A stretch of 64,000 nt of DNA from an uncultured Treponema sp. (GTDB lineage: Bacteria; Spirochaetota; Spirochaetia; Treponematales; Treponemataceae), in the NCBI GenBank assembly GCA_934718065.1, contig CAKUZR010000009.1, positions 1 to 64,000 on the forward strand. Reading direction: 5' to 3'. Numbering within the stretch: position 1 is the first letter of the stretch; every line of letters starts with the position of its first letter. The notes under the pieces are model-generated. The model was not told where the DNA came from, ran no database searches, and worked only from the letters and a program-made list of their open reading frames with translations. Below are positions 16,765 through 25,815 of the stretch, piece by piece. The position numbers were made by a program, and so were the translations under genes.

Positions 16765-18297
16765 ATGATAAAAGTTGAAACTAAGGTGAAAATTCCTTTC
16801 CTTTGGGGAAAAGCCTCATTCAAAAAGTCAAAGTGGAATCAGGTGAATTTGATTGTCGGGCCGAACGGCTCCGGAAAAACTTTGCTTGCGGAAGAAATTT
16901 CATCTCAGTTTGAACAGAAAGGCTTTAAAGTTGATTTTTTGCGTTCCGAGCGTTCAAACCAGAATGAGCTTCTGGAAAAACTGAAAACTGACCCGGAGCT
17001 TTGCAAAAAAATTGAAACAGTTATTTCGAGCATGTTTGGAAAAACTGTGAAATTCAAGAAAAATCAGGATGGAAGCGTTGTTCCGGTTGTGGTGAACAAA
17101 GCCTGGGATATTGAGTACGGACTTCAGGAAGGCGAATGTCACGGACTGAAGGAAATTCTTACGCTTCTGGTTGCTTTGTACGGCTTGAAATCTTCGGTTC
17201 TGATTCTGGACGAGCCGGAGCTTCATCTGCATCCGCAGTTTCAGCTTTTTTTTATGAACGAAATCCGCAAGGCTGCAAAAAATGACAGCGGAAGAATGTT
17301 TTTTCTGATTACTCATTCGCCGTATTTTATTGACTTGCGGTTTGCGGAAGATATTCTGGGCGTTGTGGTTTGCCACGTGAACCGCGTGCCAACGTATATT
17401 GACTCGCTTGATGAAACCGCCGAGTCTTTGCTCCGCCGGTTTTTGCCTAGGTTCAATACTTACCACAAACAGTTTTTTTTCAGCGACAACCAGATTTTTG
17501 TTGAAGGCTACACCGACCAGCAGATGTTCACGATTTTGCTGAACTGCATGGAAAATCTTCCTGGCGTTGTTGGAACCAGCGTTATCGATGTTGGCGGAAA
17601 AGATGAGCTTGGCGTGTTTTTTACGGTTTGCTCGCTGCTTGGAACTGACGGACGGATTGTTACGGACATGGATTCGCTGTTCGCCGGAAAACTTCGGGAT
17701 GTTGTATGCGCGGATTCCAGGCCGGCTCTTTGGCTTGAAAAACAGTATGAAAAGCAGCTTCCTTTTTACCGTTCGCTTTTTACCCGCCGCGGAGTTCCTT
17801 CAAAAGTTTCGCTTGAAAAACTGGTTTACCGCCTTGAAAGCTTTCTTGTTGAAATTGGAAAAGCTGCCGTTCAGATTGATTTTTCAATCAGCCCGGAAAT
17901 TGATGTTTTTGTTCAAAAACTTAAAGCTCTTTACGAAAAATATGAAAAGCCGGAAGGCCTGGACACTTTTAAAACCGTTGTGCTTATGGGAATAATTTCC
18001 TTGAACGAAAAACTTCAGGACATTCTGCCGATTCCTTTGGCGCGGACAATTCCTCTGATTTTCAATTTGACGAATCTGATTCTTGCCGCTTTTGAAACCG
18101 CCCGCGTTTACGTGCTTCCACGCGGCTGCATCGAGCATTTTTACATTCAGTCCAAGGCGGAATATATGCCGATTTCGGGGAAAGACAAGCTTTTTCACAC
18201 GGAATTCGAGGCGATGGTGAATATGAATTCAGAGCAGCTCCGCAAAAATTATCCGGAGCTTGTTTCAATTCTTGCCCGGGCCTGCGCTGGAAATTAA
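16765..18297 (+). CDS. OLD-family ATPase with TOPRIM nuclease domain
   Basis: The first 240 residues are an ABC-type ATPase. The P loop is GPNGSGKT (32-39), the signature region is GLQEGECHGLKEI, Walker B is LILDEPELHLHP (about 150), and the H-loop is LITHSPYF. From about 244 a TOPRIM domain begins (QIFVEGYTDQQM, later GRIVTDMDSL with the acidic pair). Such proteins are nucleases often linked to phage defence or DNA metabolism. It starts three bases after ppk1, with AAGGA in the ppk1 end, so it is co-transcribed with the polyphosphate genes. That pairing is unusual and unexplained. Confidence 0.85.
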   Translation: MIKVETKVKIPFLWGKASFKKSKWNQVNLIVGPNGSGKTLLAEEISSQFEQKGFKVDFLRSERSNQNELLEKLKTDPELCKKIETVISSMFGKTVKFKKNQDGSVVPVVVNKAWDIEYGLQEGECHGLKEILTLLVALYGLKSSVLILDEPELHLHPQFQLFFMNEIRKAAKNDSGRMFFLITHSPYFIDLRFAEDILGVVVCHVNRVPTYIDSLDETAESLLRRFLPRFNTYHKQFFFSDNQIFVEGYTDQQMFTILLNCMENLPGVVGTSVIDVGGKDELGVFFTVCSLLGTDGRIVTDMDSLFAGKLRDVVCADSRPALWLEKQYEKQLPFYRSLFTRRGVPSKVSLEKLVYRLESFLVEIGKAAVQIDFSISPEIDVFVQKLKALYEKYEKPEGLDTFKTVVLMGIISLNEKLQDILPIPLARTIPLIFNLTNLILAAFETARVYVLPRGCIEHFYIQSKAEYMPISGKDKLFHTEFEAMVNMNSEQLRKNYPELVSILARACAGN

Positions 18298-18330
18298 ATT
18301 TCTTCTGGAACAAATTTAAACTTGCCTTTT

Positions 18331-18357
18331 TTGACTTTTATTTCTTATATTTAAAAT
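18331..18357 (+). promoter_or_regulatory. possible htpG promoter
   Basis: TTGACT (18331-18336) and TAAAAT (18352-18357) are 15 bases apart, a little short of ideal. TTGCCT with TATATT at 19 bases is an alternative in the same stretch. No CIRCE-type inverted repeat is visible. Confidence 0.3.
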
Positions 18358-18396
18358 AGAAGATTTTTATAAAATTCAAAGAGGTTTTTTTCAAAA

Positions 18397-20373
18397 ATGG
18401 CAAAACATGAATTTCAGACGGAAGTGAACCAGCTTTTGCAGCTGCTTATCCATTCTTTGTATTCAAACAAGGATATTTTTCTTCGCGAAATTATTTCAAA
18501 CGGCAGCGATGCGTTGGATAAGCTGAAATATCTTACAGTTTCCGACGAGGCTTATAAAAATATAAAATTTGAACCGCGCCTTGATATTTCTTTTGACGAA
18601 AAGGAAGGAATTCTTGTGGTTCAGGATTCTGGAATCGGAATGAACGACGAGGATTTGCAGAACAACCTGGGAACAATCGCGCGTTCAGGAACAAAAGCGT
18701 TTCTTTCAAAGCTCACGAGCGAGGCTTCAAAGGATTCAAATTTGATTGGTCAGTTCGGCGTTGGTTTTTATTCAGCGTTCATGGCGGCGAAAAAAATTGA
18801 TGTTTACACAAGAAAAGCTGCCGGCGACGGAAAAATCTGGCACTGGTCAAGCGACGGAACAAATTCTTACGATTTGGATGAAGTCAGCGAGGAAAGTGAA
18901 ATTGCCAAAAAATATGGTTTCGACAAGCCGGAGCTTTCTGGCTCTGCAATTGTCATGACCTTGAACGATGAAAGCAAGGATTACGCTTCAAGATGGAAGA
19001 TTGAGGAGCTGGTAAAAAAATATTCAGACCATATTGCGTTCCCGATTTATCTTCATTACGACCAGAATAAATACGACGACAAGGGAAATGTTACTTCAAC
19101 AGAAAAAAAAGTTGACCAGGTTAATACGGCCAGCGCGCTTTGGAAAAGACCGAAGAGCGAGCTGAAGCCTGAAGACTACAACGAATTCTACAAGACAATC
19201 AGCCACGACGGACTTGAGCCGCTGCATTACGTCCATACTCATGCGGAGGGAACTTTGGAATATACAACATTGTTCTTTGTTCCGCAGGTTGCTCCGTTCG
19301 ATATGTATCAGGCTGACTACAAGAGCGGCGTGAAGCTTTATGTAAAGCGGGTTTTCATTACTGATGATGACCGCGAGCTTCTTCCGGCGTATTTGCGTTT
19401 TGTGCGCGGCGTAATTGATTCAGAGGATTTGCCGCTGAACGTAAGCCGTGAAATTCTTCAGCAGAACAGAATTCTTGAAAATATCCGCAGCTCTTCTGTG
19501 AAAAAACTGCTTGGCGAATTCAAGAAGATGGGCGAGGATGCGGATGCCGCTAAAAAAGTTGAAGAAGGCAAGCGCACCGACGAGCAGAAAAAAGCGATTG
19601 AAAAATGGAATAAATTCGTAAAGAACTACAACCGCCCGATGAAGGAAGGCTTGTACAGCGATTATGCGAACCGCGATGAAATTGCTGAAATCGTTCGGTT
19701 CAAGTCAACTGACGCGAGCGGAACTGGCGATGGAAACTACACAAGTTTTGCCGGATATGTTGGCCGAATGAAGCCTGAGCAGAAGGCGATTTATTACATC
19801 ACTGGAAGCGACGAGAAAAATCTGCGCGCAAATCCGCTTTTGAAGGCGTATGTTGAAAAAGGTTTTGAAGTTCTTGTTATGGACGACGATATCGATGAAG
19901 TTGTTATCGGCGGCTACGGAAAATACAAGGATTTCGAGCTTAAAGCTGTGAACCGAAGCGGAAGCGATGAAGATTTGGGAATCAACAAGGAAGAAGCTAA
20001 AAAGAAGGAAGAAGAATTTAAGCCTGTGACAGAAAAAATCAAGAAAGCTCTTGGTGAAAAAGTCAAGGAAGTCCGCCTTTCAAAAACTTTGACCGGCGAA
20101 AATCCTTCCTGCATTGTTGTTGACCAGAACGATCCAAGCTGGCAGATGGTTCAGATGATGAAAGCAATGGGACAGAACGGACCTGAGCTTAAGCCGATTC
20201 TTGAAATCAATGCGGAACATCCGATTGTTGCAAAAATCAAGGATTCTTCCGACGAGGCGGTTATTGCCGATGTTTCAGAAGTTCTTCTTGACCAGGCGCT
20301 TCTGGTTGCCGGCGTTGAGCTTAAAGATCCGGCGGACTTTGTAAAAAGTTTGAACAATCTTCTTAGCAAGTAG
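18397..20373 (+). CDS. htpG: Hsp90-family chaperone HtpG
   Basis: A cytosolic ATP-dependent chaperone dimer of 658 residues. The N-terminal ATP-binding motifs are clear: EIISNGSDALDKLKY, VQDSGIGMN and LIGQFGVGFYSAFM. The middle-domain segment GVKLYVKRVFITDD and PLNVSREILQQN are also present. The C-terminus lacks the eukaryotic MEEVD tail, as expected in bacteria. It is a single gene; a dispersed repeat element begins 19 bases after its stop. Confidence 0.97.
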   Translation: MAKHEFQTEVNQLLQLLIHSLYSNKDIFLREIISNGSDALDKLKYLTVSDEAYKNIKFEPRLDISFDEKEGILVVQDSGIGMNDEDLQNNLGTIARSGTKAFLSKLTSEASKDSNLIGQFGVGFYSAFMAAKKIDVYTRKAAGDGKIWHWSSDGTNSYDLDEVSEESEIAKKYGFDKPELSGSAIVMTLNDESKDYASRWKIEELVKKYSDHIAFPIYLHYDQNKYDDKGNVTSTEKKVDQVNTASALWKRPKSELKPEDYNEFYKTISHDGLEPLHYVHTHAEGTLEYTTLFFVPQVAPFDMYQADYKSGVKLYVKRVFITDDDRELLPAYLRFVRGVIDSEDLPLNVSREILQQNRILENIRSSSVKKLLGEFKKMGEDADAAKKVEEGKRTDEQKKAIEKWNKFVKNYNRPMKEGLYSDYANRDEIAEIVRFKSTDASGTGDGNYTSFAGYVGRMKPEQKAIYYITGSDEKNLRANPLLKAYVEKGFEVLVMDDDIDEVVIGGYGKYKDFELKAVNRSGSDEDLGINKEEAKKKEEEFKPVTEKIKKALGEKVKEVRLSKTLTGENPSCIVVDQNDPSWQMVQMMKAMGQNGPELKPILEINAEHPIVAKIKDSSDEAVIADVSEVLLDQALLVAGVELKDPADFVKSLNNLLSK

Positions 20374-20391
20374 AATATTCATCCTGAAATC

Positions 20392-20508
20392 GGCAGATTT
20401 TCAATTTGCTCCAGATGGATTGAGCTCGCGCTTCGCTTGTAAAAATCGGGGCGCGATGCGCTTTAATCGGTTCAATCGCTCAAAATCTTCACAAATTGCA
20501 AATCTGCC
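20392..20508 (+). repeat. dispersed 3'-end element, copy 1
   Basis: About 117 bp bounded by GGCAGATTTTCAATTTGC and, at the far end, a near-complement (CAAATTGCAAATCTGCC). A T-rich CGCTTTTATTTCTTC tail follows. Internal blocks CTCCAGATGGATT and GGTTCAATCGC recur in copies at 30097 and 36945. It starts 18 bases after the htpG stop in sense orientation and its end touches the convergent diguanylate cyclase stop. Confidence 0.8.
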
Positions 20509-23500
20509 TACGCTTTTATTTCTTCTTTCCACACGGTAATCAGATTTTTGCCGTTTTCCTTGGACTGGTAAAGCGCGTGGTCAGCGTTGGAAAGCGTTTT
20601 TTCCAGGTCGGCGGCGTTTTCCTGGTCGAAATTTGAAGCGATTCCCATGCTGAATCCAATTTTTTTTGAGGCTGGAATTTCAATTTTGCGCGACAAAAGT
20701 TTTTCGATTTCCGGAATGAAAAAATCGGCTTTTTCCAGTGCAGATTTCAATCGTTCCGCCGCATTTTTCGCTTCTTCCGAAGTTGCGTTCGGCAGAAGAA
20801 TTATGAATTCATCGCCGCCGAAACGGGAAATAAAATCAACGCCTCTGAAAATTTTCCGCAGAAGACTTGAAAATTTCGAGATAATCAAATCGCCGGCTTC
20901 ATGCCCGAAAGTATCGTTGATATTTTTAAAGTTGTCCAGGTCAATAAAGCAAATGCTCAGCTGGAATTTCTTTTCGTTCTTGATTTTGTAGCGCCGGATC
21001 ATTTCGCTTTCAACTGCAAGTTTTTCATGCAGCGCGTGGCGGTTTTTCAGTCGGGAAAGCTGGTCAGTTGAAGAAATCCGCAGAAGATGCTCGTTCTGGT
21101 TTCGCATTACAAGCTGCGCCTGGATGTTTGAGATTGCGATGTTCAGAATGTTCATTTCTTCTTCCGGAATATTTGCGCTTTTGCTTGGAATAATAATAAT
21201 CGCGCCGTAAAAATCGTATTTTGAAATATTTGCGTAAAAAATGTCTTCTTCGGGAATGTAGCTCAGGCTGCTTCCGTTTTTGCTAAGCTCTTTTTGCGCG
21301 TCAAAGTTCTTCCATTTTTCCTGCTGGGGCTCCGGCTCGTTGTTCCTTGTGGAATGTGCGAGCAGAATCCATCTTTCAGAATGTTTTTCCGCAATAAAAA
21401 TAGCGTTCGCCGTGATGTAGTCCAGAAGTTCGGAAACAATTTTAGAGCAGTATTTTTTCATTGAACTTGCGTCCGAGCCGAGCATCATTATTTTGTTCAG
21501 AAAAAGCGAGTCGCGCAGACGTTTCTGCATTTGCGTCATAAGCTTGTCTTTTTCGGCTTTTTCATCAATTGCAGAAAGATTTATGTTCACCGGAGCGAAT
21601 TTTTCAATGCTGCTGAAATATTCGTCAATTTCAAGCGAATCTTTTTCTTTTGTGTAGTATGGCAAATCAGATTTTTTTGCCAGGGTGAATCCTTTTTGAA
21701 AGAATTTTTCCGCTTCAGCAGGATGACCGGTTTTTTTCAGCGCATAGGCGAATTCGTAGTAAACAAAAACGTGCCGGTAGTTCTGCGAAGAACTGAATTT
21801 TGCGAAAATTGCGTCACATTCGTCCATCGCTTTCAGGGCTTTTTCAAAATTTCCGTCGGTAAGATTCAGCTCAGCGTTGATAAGATGGCGGATCGGCGAA
21901 TTTATTGTTGTTGTCGGCTTTCCGTTGTGGATTATGTTCTGGTAGTTGATTCGCGCGCGCGTTATGTAGCCAAGCGAAAGTTCAAGCAGCGTTTTGTAAG
22001 ACAAAATGTCGTTGTATTCCGGCAGGAATGAATTCACCGTATGATTTTCCATGTCGAACATATACAGAAAGCGCAGAATTTTCTGGTAGAAAATGTACGC
22101 CTCGTTGAAATGCCGTGAATACAGAAGCGCGTTCGCCAAATTTGAAACGGTGATGATTATTTCAGCGTTGTCCTTGATTTCCGTGATTCTTCTGATGAAG
22201 CTGTTTATGCGGTCGTAGGATTCCTTGAATCTTCCGGCAATAAGATTTTCGTAGGCAAGCCCGTTTCTGATTTTCATTATTGTGTAAAGGTCGCCGATTT
22301 TTGTGCGCAGCTCGTTGCATTTCTGGTACCAGAGCGGTGATTCCTTTGTGTTTCCGTTGTGAAGCAGCAGAATTCCTTTCCAGTTGTAGGCGGTTGAAAG
22401 TCCGGCTTCGTTACCTAGAAATTCCGCGGTTTCAATCGCTTTTTCAATTTTTGGCATCATATTGTAGGGCGTGTCGTAGTCGTTCAAGGTTTGCCACGGA
22501 ACAACAAGAAGCGTGTAAAGATAGTTGTTCAGAAGGCACTGTTTTTCAAGAAGATTCAGCGTGTGCTCGTAGCGTGAAACTGAATCGGTTGTGTCGGATT
22601 TTTGCGTGATTATGTAATCCATCATTGTTGCCAGCGCGAAAAATGGATTTTCCTGGTTGTTTATCAGCCTTTTTTTTATCAGTTTTGCGTATTTTAAAGC
22701 TTCCGCGTTTGAGCTGCGCTCGTAGTTTAAAAGGCAAAGGCAGTAGAACGCGCTGATTTCTATTTCATCGTTTTTGTGGTTTTCCAGAACTGAATTCAAA
22801 TAAAAAAGCGCGCTGTCCAAATTTCCGGCTCTGTAGAAAAGAATTCCCGCCTCAACTTGAATTTCCCTGAGCTGAATTTTCGTAAAGTTGAAGGAATCCG
22901 CCTCGTTTTCAAACCAGTTCAGAAAAGTTTCAGCCTGTTCGTAGCAAAGAAAATACCGGCAGTTTTTCAGGAATGAAAGTATTGTTTTAAAGCCCGGCTT
23001 TTTTGCGGCTTTGCATTTTCCCGGAAATTTTACGGATTTGTCAAAATCTGTGATTTCAAAAAAGTTCTTGTCGTTTGAGATTTCTTGGTAGAATTCGTTC
23101 ACGGTGGAATTTTCTTCAATGCTTATGTAGTTGAAAATAAAAATCAGCTTGCAGTTCAGTTTTTCTTTTGCGAGTTTTTTCAGAATTTGAATGGAATTTT
23201 CCGGAAGCAGCTGCGCGTTCAGAATGTAAAAAAATCCCCGGGCGTATTTTTTGAAAAGCGCGGTTATTGTGTTTTTCATCCGGAGTTTTTCGTAAAAAAT
23301 TTCCTCGGTTATGGCAAGGTCAAGCCTGCGGTCGGCAATTCCTGTTTTAAAGTATGAAATAAACGTGCTTTTGTGAAGCATATAGGCGTTTTCGGCGACA
23401 TCGCGCTCGGTTGGCTTGAATTTTGAAAGAATTCCAAGGAATGGTTTTGCCGGCGAAAAATCTTCCGCAAGGTTGATGACCGTTCCTTCAGCCGGAAAAT

Positions 23501-23612
23501 ATTTGCAGATATAATCCATTAAATTTTCCGGAACCGAAAAATACATGAAATTTTCGTCCGCGCCTGAAAAAAAAGATTTTGTGCTTGCTTTTATAATTTC
23601 GCTTAAAATCAT
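20508..23612 (-). CDS. diguanylate cyclase with long TPR region and GAF-like domain
   Basis: The C-terminal 170 residues are a GGDEF domain (FGGDEF near 933), which makes cyclic di-GMP from GTP. An RGVD motif five residues before it fits the product-inhibition site. Before that, about 720-860 looks GAF-like, and residues 220-700 are helical repeats of TPR type (for example ALFYLNSVLENHKNDEI). The first 200 residues resemble the degraded ATPase-like N-terminus of large signalling regulators, but I see no P loop. No membrane segment is seen, so it is probably a cytoplasmic sensor. AAAGG precedes the ATG, with TATAAT further upstream. Confidence 0.88.
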   Translation of the reverse strand: MILSEIIKASTKSFFSGADENFMYFSVPENLMDYICKYFPAEGTVINLAEDFSPAKPFLGILSKFKPTERDVAENAYMLHKSTFISYFKTGIADRRLDLAITEEIFYEKLRMKNTITALFKKYARGFFYILNAQLLPENSIQILKKLAKEKLNCKLIFIFNYISIEENSTVNEFYQEISNDKNFFEITDFDKSVKFPGKCKAAKKPGFKTILSFLKNCRYFLCYEQAETFLNWFENEADSFNFTKIQLREIQVEAGILFYRAGNLDSALFYLNSVLENHKNDEIEISAFYCLCLLNYERSSNAEALKYAKLIKKRLINNQENPFFALATMMDYIITQKSDTTDSVSRYEHTLNLLEKQCLLNNYLYTLLVVPWQTLNDYDTPYNMMPKIEKAIETAEFLGNEAGLSTAYNWKGILLLHNGNTKESPLWYQKCNELRTKIGDLYTIMKIRNGLAYENLIAGRFKESYDRINSFIRRITEIKDNAEIIITVSNLANALLYSRHFNEAYIFYQKILRFLYMFDMENHTVNSFLPEYNDILSYKTLLELSLGYITRARINYQNIIHNGKPTTTINSPIRHLINAELNLTDGNFEKALKAMDECDAIFAKFSSSQNYRHVFVYYEFAYALKKTGHPAEAEKFFQKGFTLAKKSDLPYYTKEKDSLEIDEYFSSIEKFAPVNINLSAIDEKAEKDKLMTQMQKRLRDSLFLNKIMMLGSDASSMKKYCSKIVSELLDYITANAIFIAEKHSERWILLAHSTRNNEPEPQQEKWKNFDAQKELSKNGSSLSYIPEEDIFYANISKYDFYGAIIIIPSKSANIPEEEMNILNIAISNIQAQLVMRNQNEHLLRISSTDQLSRLKNRHALHEKLAVESEMIRRYKIKNEKKFQLSICFIDLDNFKNINDTFGHEAGDLIISKFSSLLRKIFRGVDFISRFGGDEFIILLPNATSEEAKNAAERLKSALEKADFFIPEIEKLLSRKIEIPASKKIGFSMGIASNFDQENAADLEKTLSNADHALYQSKENGKNLITVWKEEIKA

Positions 23613-23700
23613 CGTGCCTTTCCGTTTTCTTTACATAGTTAAATTATATTGAAGTTTTGTTTTTATGCAAATTTTGAATTACAACTGAAAGAAAATAGGT

Positions 23701-23706
23701 TATAAT
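23701..23706 (+). promoter_or_regulatory. -10 box of pfk, leaderless geometry
   Basis: TATAAT ends six bases before the ATG at 23713 with no Shine-Dalgarno sequence between, so transcription should start at or next to the A of the start codon. Confidence 0.6.
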
Positions 23707-23712
23707 TTCAGT

Positions 23713-24801
23713 ATGAAAAATAAATCTGCCGTAAAAACATTTGGAATTTTGACTTCCGGGGGCGACGCTCCTGGCTTGAATGCAGCAATCCGCGGTGTTT
23801 GCCGCTCTGCAATGATTAATTATGGAATGAAAATTATCGGAATCAAGAACGGTTACCGCGGGCTTATCAACGGTGATGGATTTCCAATCACTTCGGAAAC
23901 TGTTTCCGGAATTTTAACGCGTGGCGGAACTTTGCTTGGAACAAGCCGCGAGAAGCCTTTTAAAAATCCGGTGCCGAATCCTGAAACAGGACTTTTGCCA
24001 ATTGAAGCTATAAAAAAGAACTACAAGAAATGGAAGCTGGACGCGCTTGTTGTTCTGGGCGGAAACGGCACGAACACAACAGGAAGTTTGCTTGCAAAAG
24101 AAGGTTTGAACGTAATCGGACTTCCTAAGACGATTGACAATGATATTGTTGGAACGGATGTTACATTCGGTTTTCATACGGCGGTTGATGTTGCGACTGA
24201 GGCGATTGACCGGATTCACACAACAGCGCATTCCCACAGCCGCGTAATGGTTGTTGAGGTGATGGGACACAAGGCTGGCTGGCTGGGCTTATATTCCGCG
24301 CTTGCTGGCGGCGGCGATGTTTGTCTTCTTCCGGAAATTCCGTATGATATAAATTCTGTGGCAAAAAATGTTCTTGCCCGGCGCGATGCTGGAAAGGAAT
24401 TTTCTATTGTAGTTGTTGCGGAAGGCGCTCTTTCAAAGGAAGAGGCCAAGATGGACAAAAAAACTTTCAAAAAAGCTCGTGCGGAAATGGTTCAGTCGAT
24501 TGGCTACCGCGTGGCAAAAGAGCTTGAAAACGCTACAGGACTTGAAAGCCGCACTTCTGTTCTGGGATATTTGCAGCGCGGCGGAACTCCTAGCCCGTAC
24601 GACAGAGTTCTTGCAACGCAGTTCGGCGTTGCGGCAGCGGATTTTCTTGCGCGCGGTGAATTTGGCCAGCTTGTGGCAATGCAGAACAACCAGATTGTTG
24701 GAATTCCTTTGGAAACGTGCGCCGGCAAGGTAAAAAATATTCAGCTTGACGATCCGCTTATTGCGACTGGACGTTCGGTTGGAATTTGCTTTGGTGACTA
24801 A
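23713..24801 (+). CDS. pfkA: 6-phosphofructokinase
   Basis: It phosphorylates fructose 6-phosphate in glycolysis. The 362 residues show ILTSGGDAPGLNAAIRG, RGGTLLGTSR, a donor loop GGNGT (about 116) and PKTIDND (about 138). The Gly in GGNG is typical of ATP-dependent enzymes, whereas the Lys of PKTIDND is typical of pyrophosphate-dependent ones. The donor is therefore not certain. MGHKAGWL and GGTPSPYDR complete the fructose 6-phosphate site. The next gene starts two bases after its stop. Confidence 0.92.
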   Translation: MKNKSAVKTFGILTSGGDAPGLNAAIRGVCRSAMINYGMKIIGIKNGYRGLINGDGFPITSETVSGILTRGGTLLGTSREKPFKNPVPNPETGLLPIEAIKKNYKKWKLDALVVLGGNGTNTTGSLLAKEGLNVIGLPKTIDNDIVGTDVTFGFHTAVDVATEAIDRIHTTAHSHSRVMVVEVMGHKAGWLGLYSALAGGGDVCLLPEIPYDINSVAKNVLARRDAGKEFSIVVVAEGALSKEEAKMDKKTFKKARAEMVQSIGYRVAKELENATGLESRTSVLGYLQRGGTPSPYDRVLATQFGVAAADFLARGEFGQLVAMQNNQIVGIPLETCAGKVKNIQLDDPLIATGRSVGICFGD

Positions 24802-24803
24802 AC

Positions 24804-25694
24804 GTGCCGGAAAACAATTTTAAATGCCGTTTCTGCAAGGTTTGCCTTGGTCGCGGATGCGTTGGGCAGATGCCGGGAATGGGCGGAGTTGAAAACAGCC
24901 GGAATTTTATTTTGAACTGCGAAGGTTGGAATAAAATTCCTGTTGAAGAGCCGCTTGAAGTGAACCCTGAAAATCTTGGGATTGCGCCGGTTACTGGCGC
25001 GGTTCAGAACATTGGTTTTGGAAACGAGGCGGATTTTTATTTTCCGTATTTTTCGGCGGCGCAAAAAGCGGAAATTTCTGTGTGCGTTGGCGACGGCGCG
25101 CCTGATGAAAAACTGAAATTCGGTGTGGAAGCGGTTCAGAAACTTGGCTGCAAGGCATATTTTTTCTTGAAGCCGTATCCGGCCGGGCGGCTTTTTGAGC
25201 GGATTGACTGGATTCGGGAAGATGCGCTTGCCGCTGGAATTGATATTGACGCGTTCAATATTGTTTCAATGCGGAACCAGGCGAAACTTGAAAAAAAATC
25301 CGCGGCCCAGCTGAACGAATTCAGAAAATATTCAAAACTTCCGCTGATGATAAAAGGCGTTTTTACAAAGGAAGACATTGAGCTTTGCCGGGAACTGAAG
25401 CCTGAAATTATTGTTGTTTCAAACCATGGCGGCAGGGTTCTGACGGAAACTGGCTCGACCGCGGAATTTTTGCAGGCGAACGGAAAGATTTTAAAATCTT
25501 TCTGCGGTGAGCTTTGGGTTGACGGAGGAATCCGCGGAAAACGCGACATTCAGGCGGCGATGAGCCTTGGCGCAAAAAAATGTCTTGCCGCGCGTCCGTT
25601 TATTTCCGCGCTTTGCAAAGGAATTTTGGGCGGCGGAACAGAACTGGGCGTTCAGAAGATGGCGGAAGAAATAAAATGTATGCGGATGCGTTAG
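24804..25694 (+). CDS. FMN-dependent alpha-hydroxy-acid oxidizing enzyme
   Basis: A 296-residue TIM-barrel flavoprotein of the lactate oxidase/glycolate oxidase group. The substrate and FMN segment IIVVSNHGGRVLTETGST carries the catalytic His, and LWVDGGIRGKRDIQAAMSLGA binds the FMN phosphate. The N-terminus adds a Cys-rich stretch (CRFCKVCLGRGC) that could bind a metal or cluster. GTG start two bases after pfk. It is shorter than the usual 350 residues and the acid oxidised is unknown. Confidence 0.8.
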   Translation: MPENNFKCRFCKVCLGRGCVGQMPGMGGVENSRNFILNCEGWNKIPVEEPLEVNPENLGIAPVTGAVQNIGFGNEADFYFPYFSAAQKAEISVCVGDGAPDEKLKFGVEAVQKLGCKAYFFLKPYPAGRLFERIDWIREDALAAGIDIDAFNIVSMRNQAKLEKKSAAQLNEFRKYSKLPLMIKGVFTKEDIELCRELKPEIIVVSNHGGRVLTETGSTAEFLQANGKILKSFCGELWVDGGIRGKRDIQAAMSLGAKKCLAARPFISALCKGILGGGTELGVQKMAEEIKCMRMR

Positions 25695-25806
25695 CGCTGG
25701 GAAGGGCAGCCGCAGGCTGTTGCGGGCGGAATGCTGAGGCATTTTGCCCGCAATGAGCGTTAGCGAACCCTGGACATAGCGACCGGCGTTTGAGCCGGGA
25801 ACGCCA
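25695..25806. repeat. intergenic hairpin-rich repeat between convergent genes
   Basis: Two strong dyads fill this gap: TTGCGGGC (25720-25727) with GCCCGCAA (25746-25753), and GGCGTT (25785-25790) with AACGCC (25800-25805). The GC content is well above the neighbours. It probably acts as a terminator or belongs to a REP-like family; it has no open frame of note. Confidence 0.5.
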
Positions 25807-25815
25807 TAAAAAATA

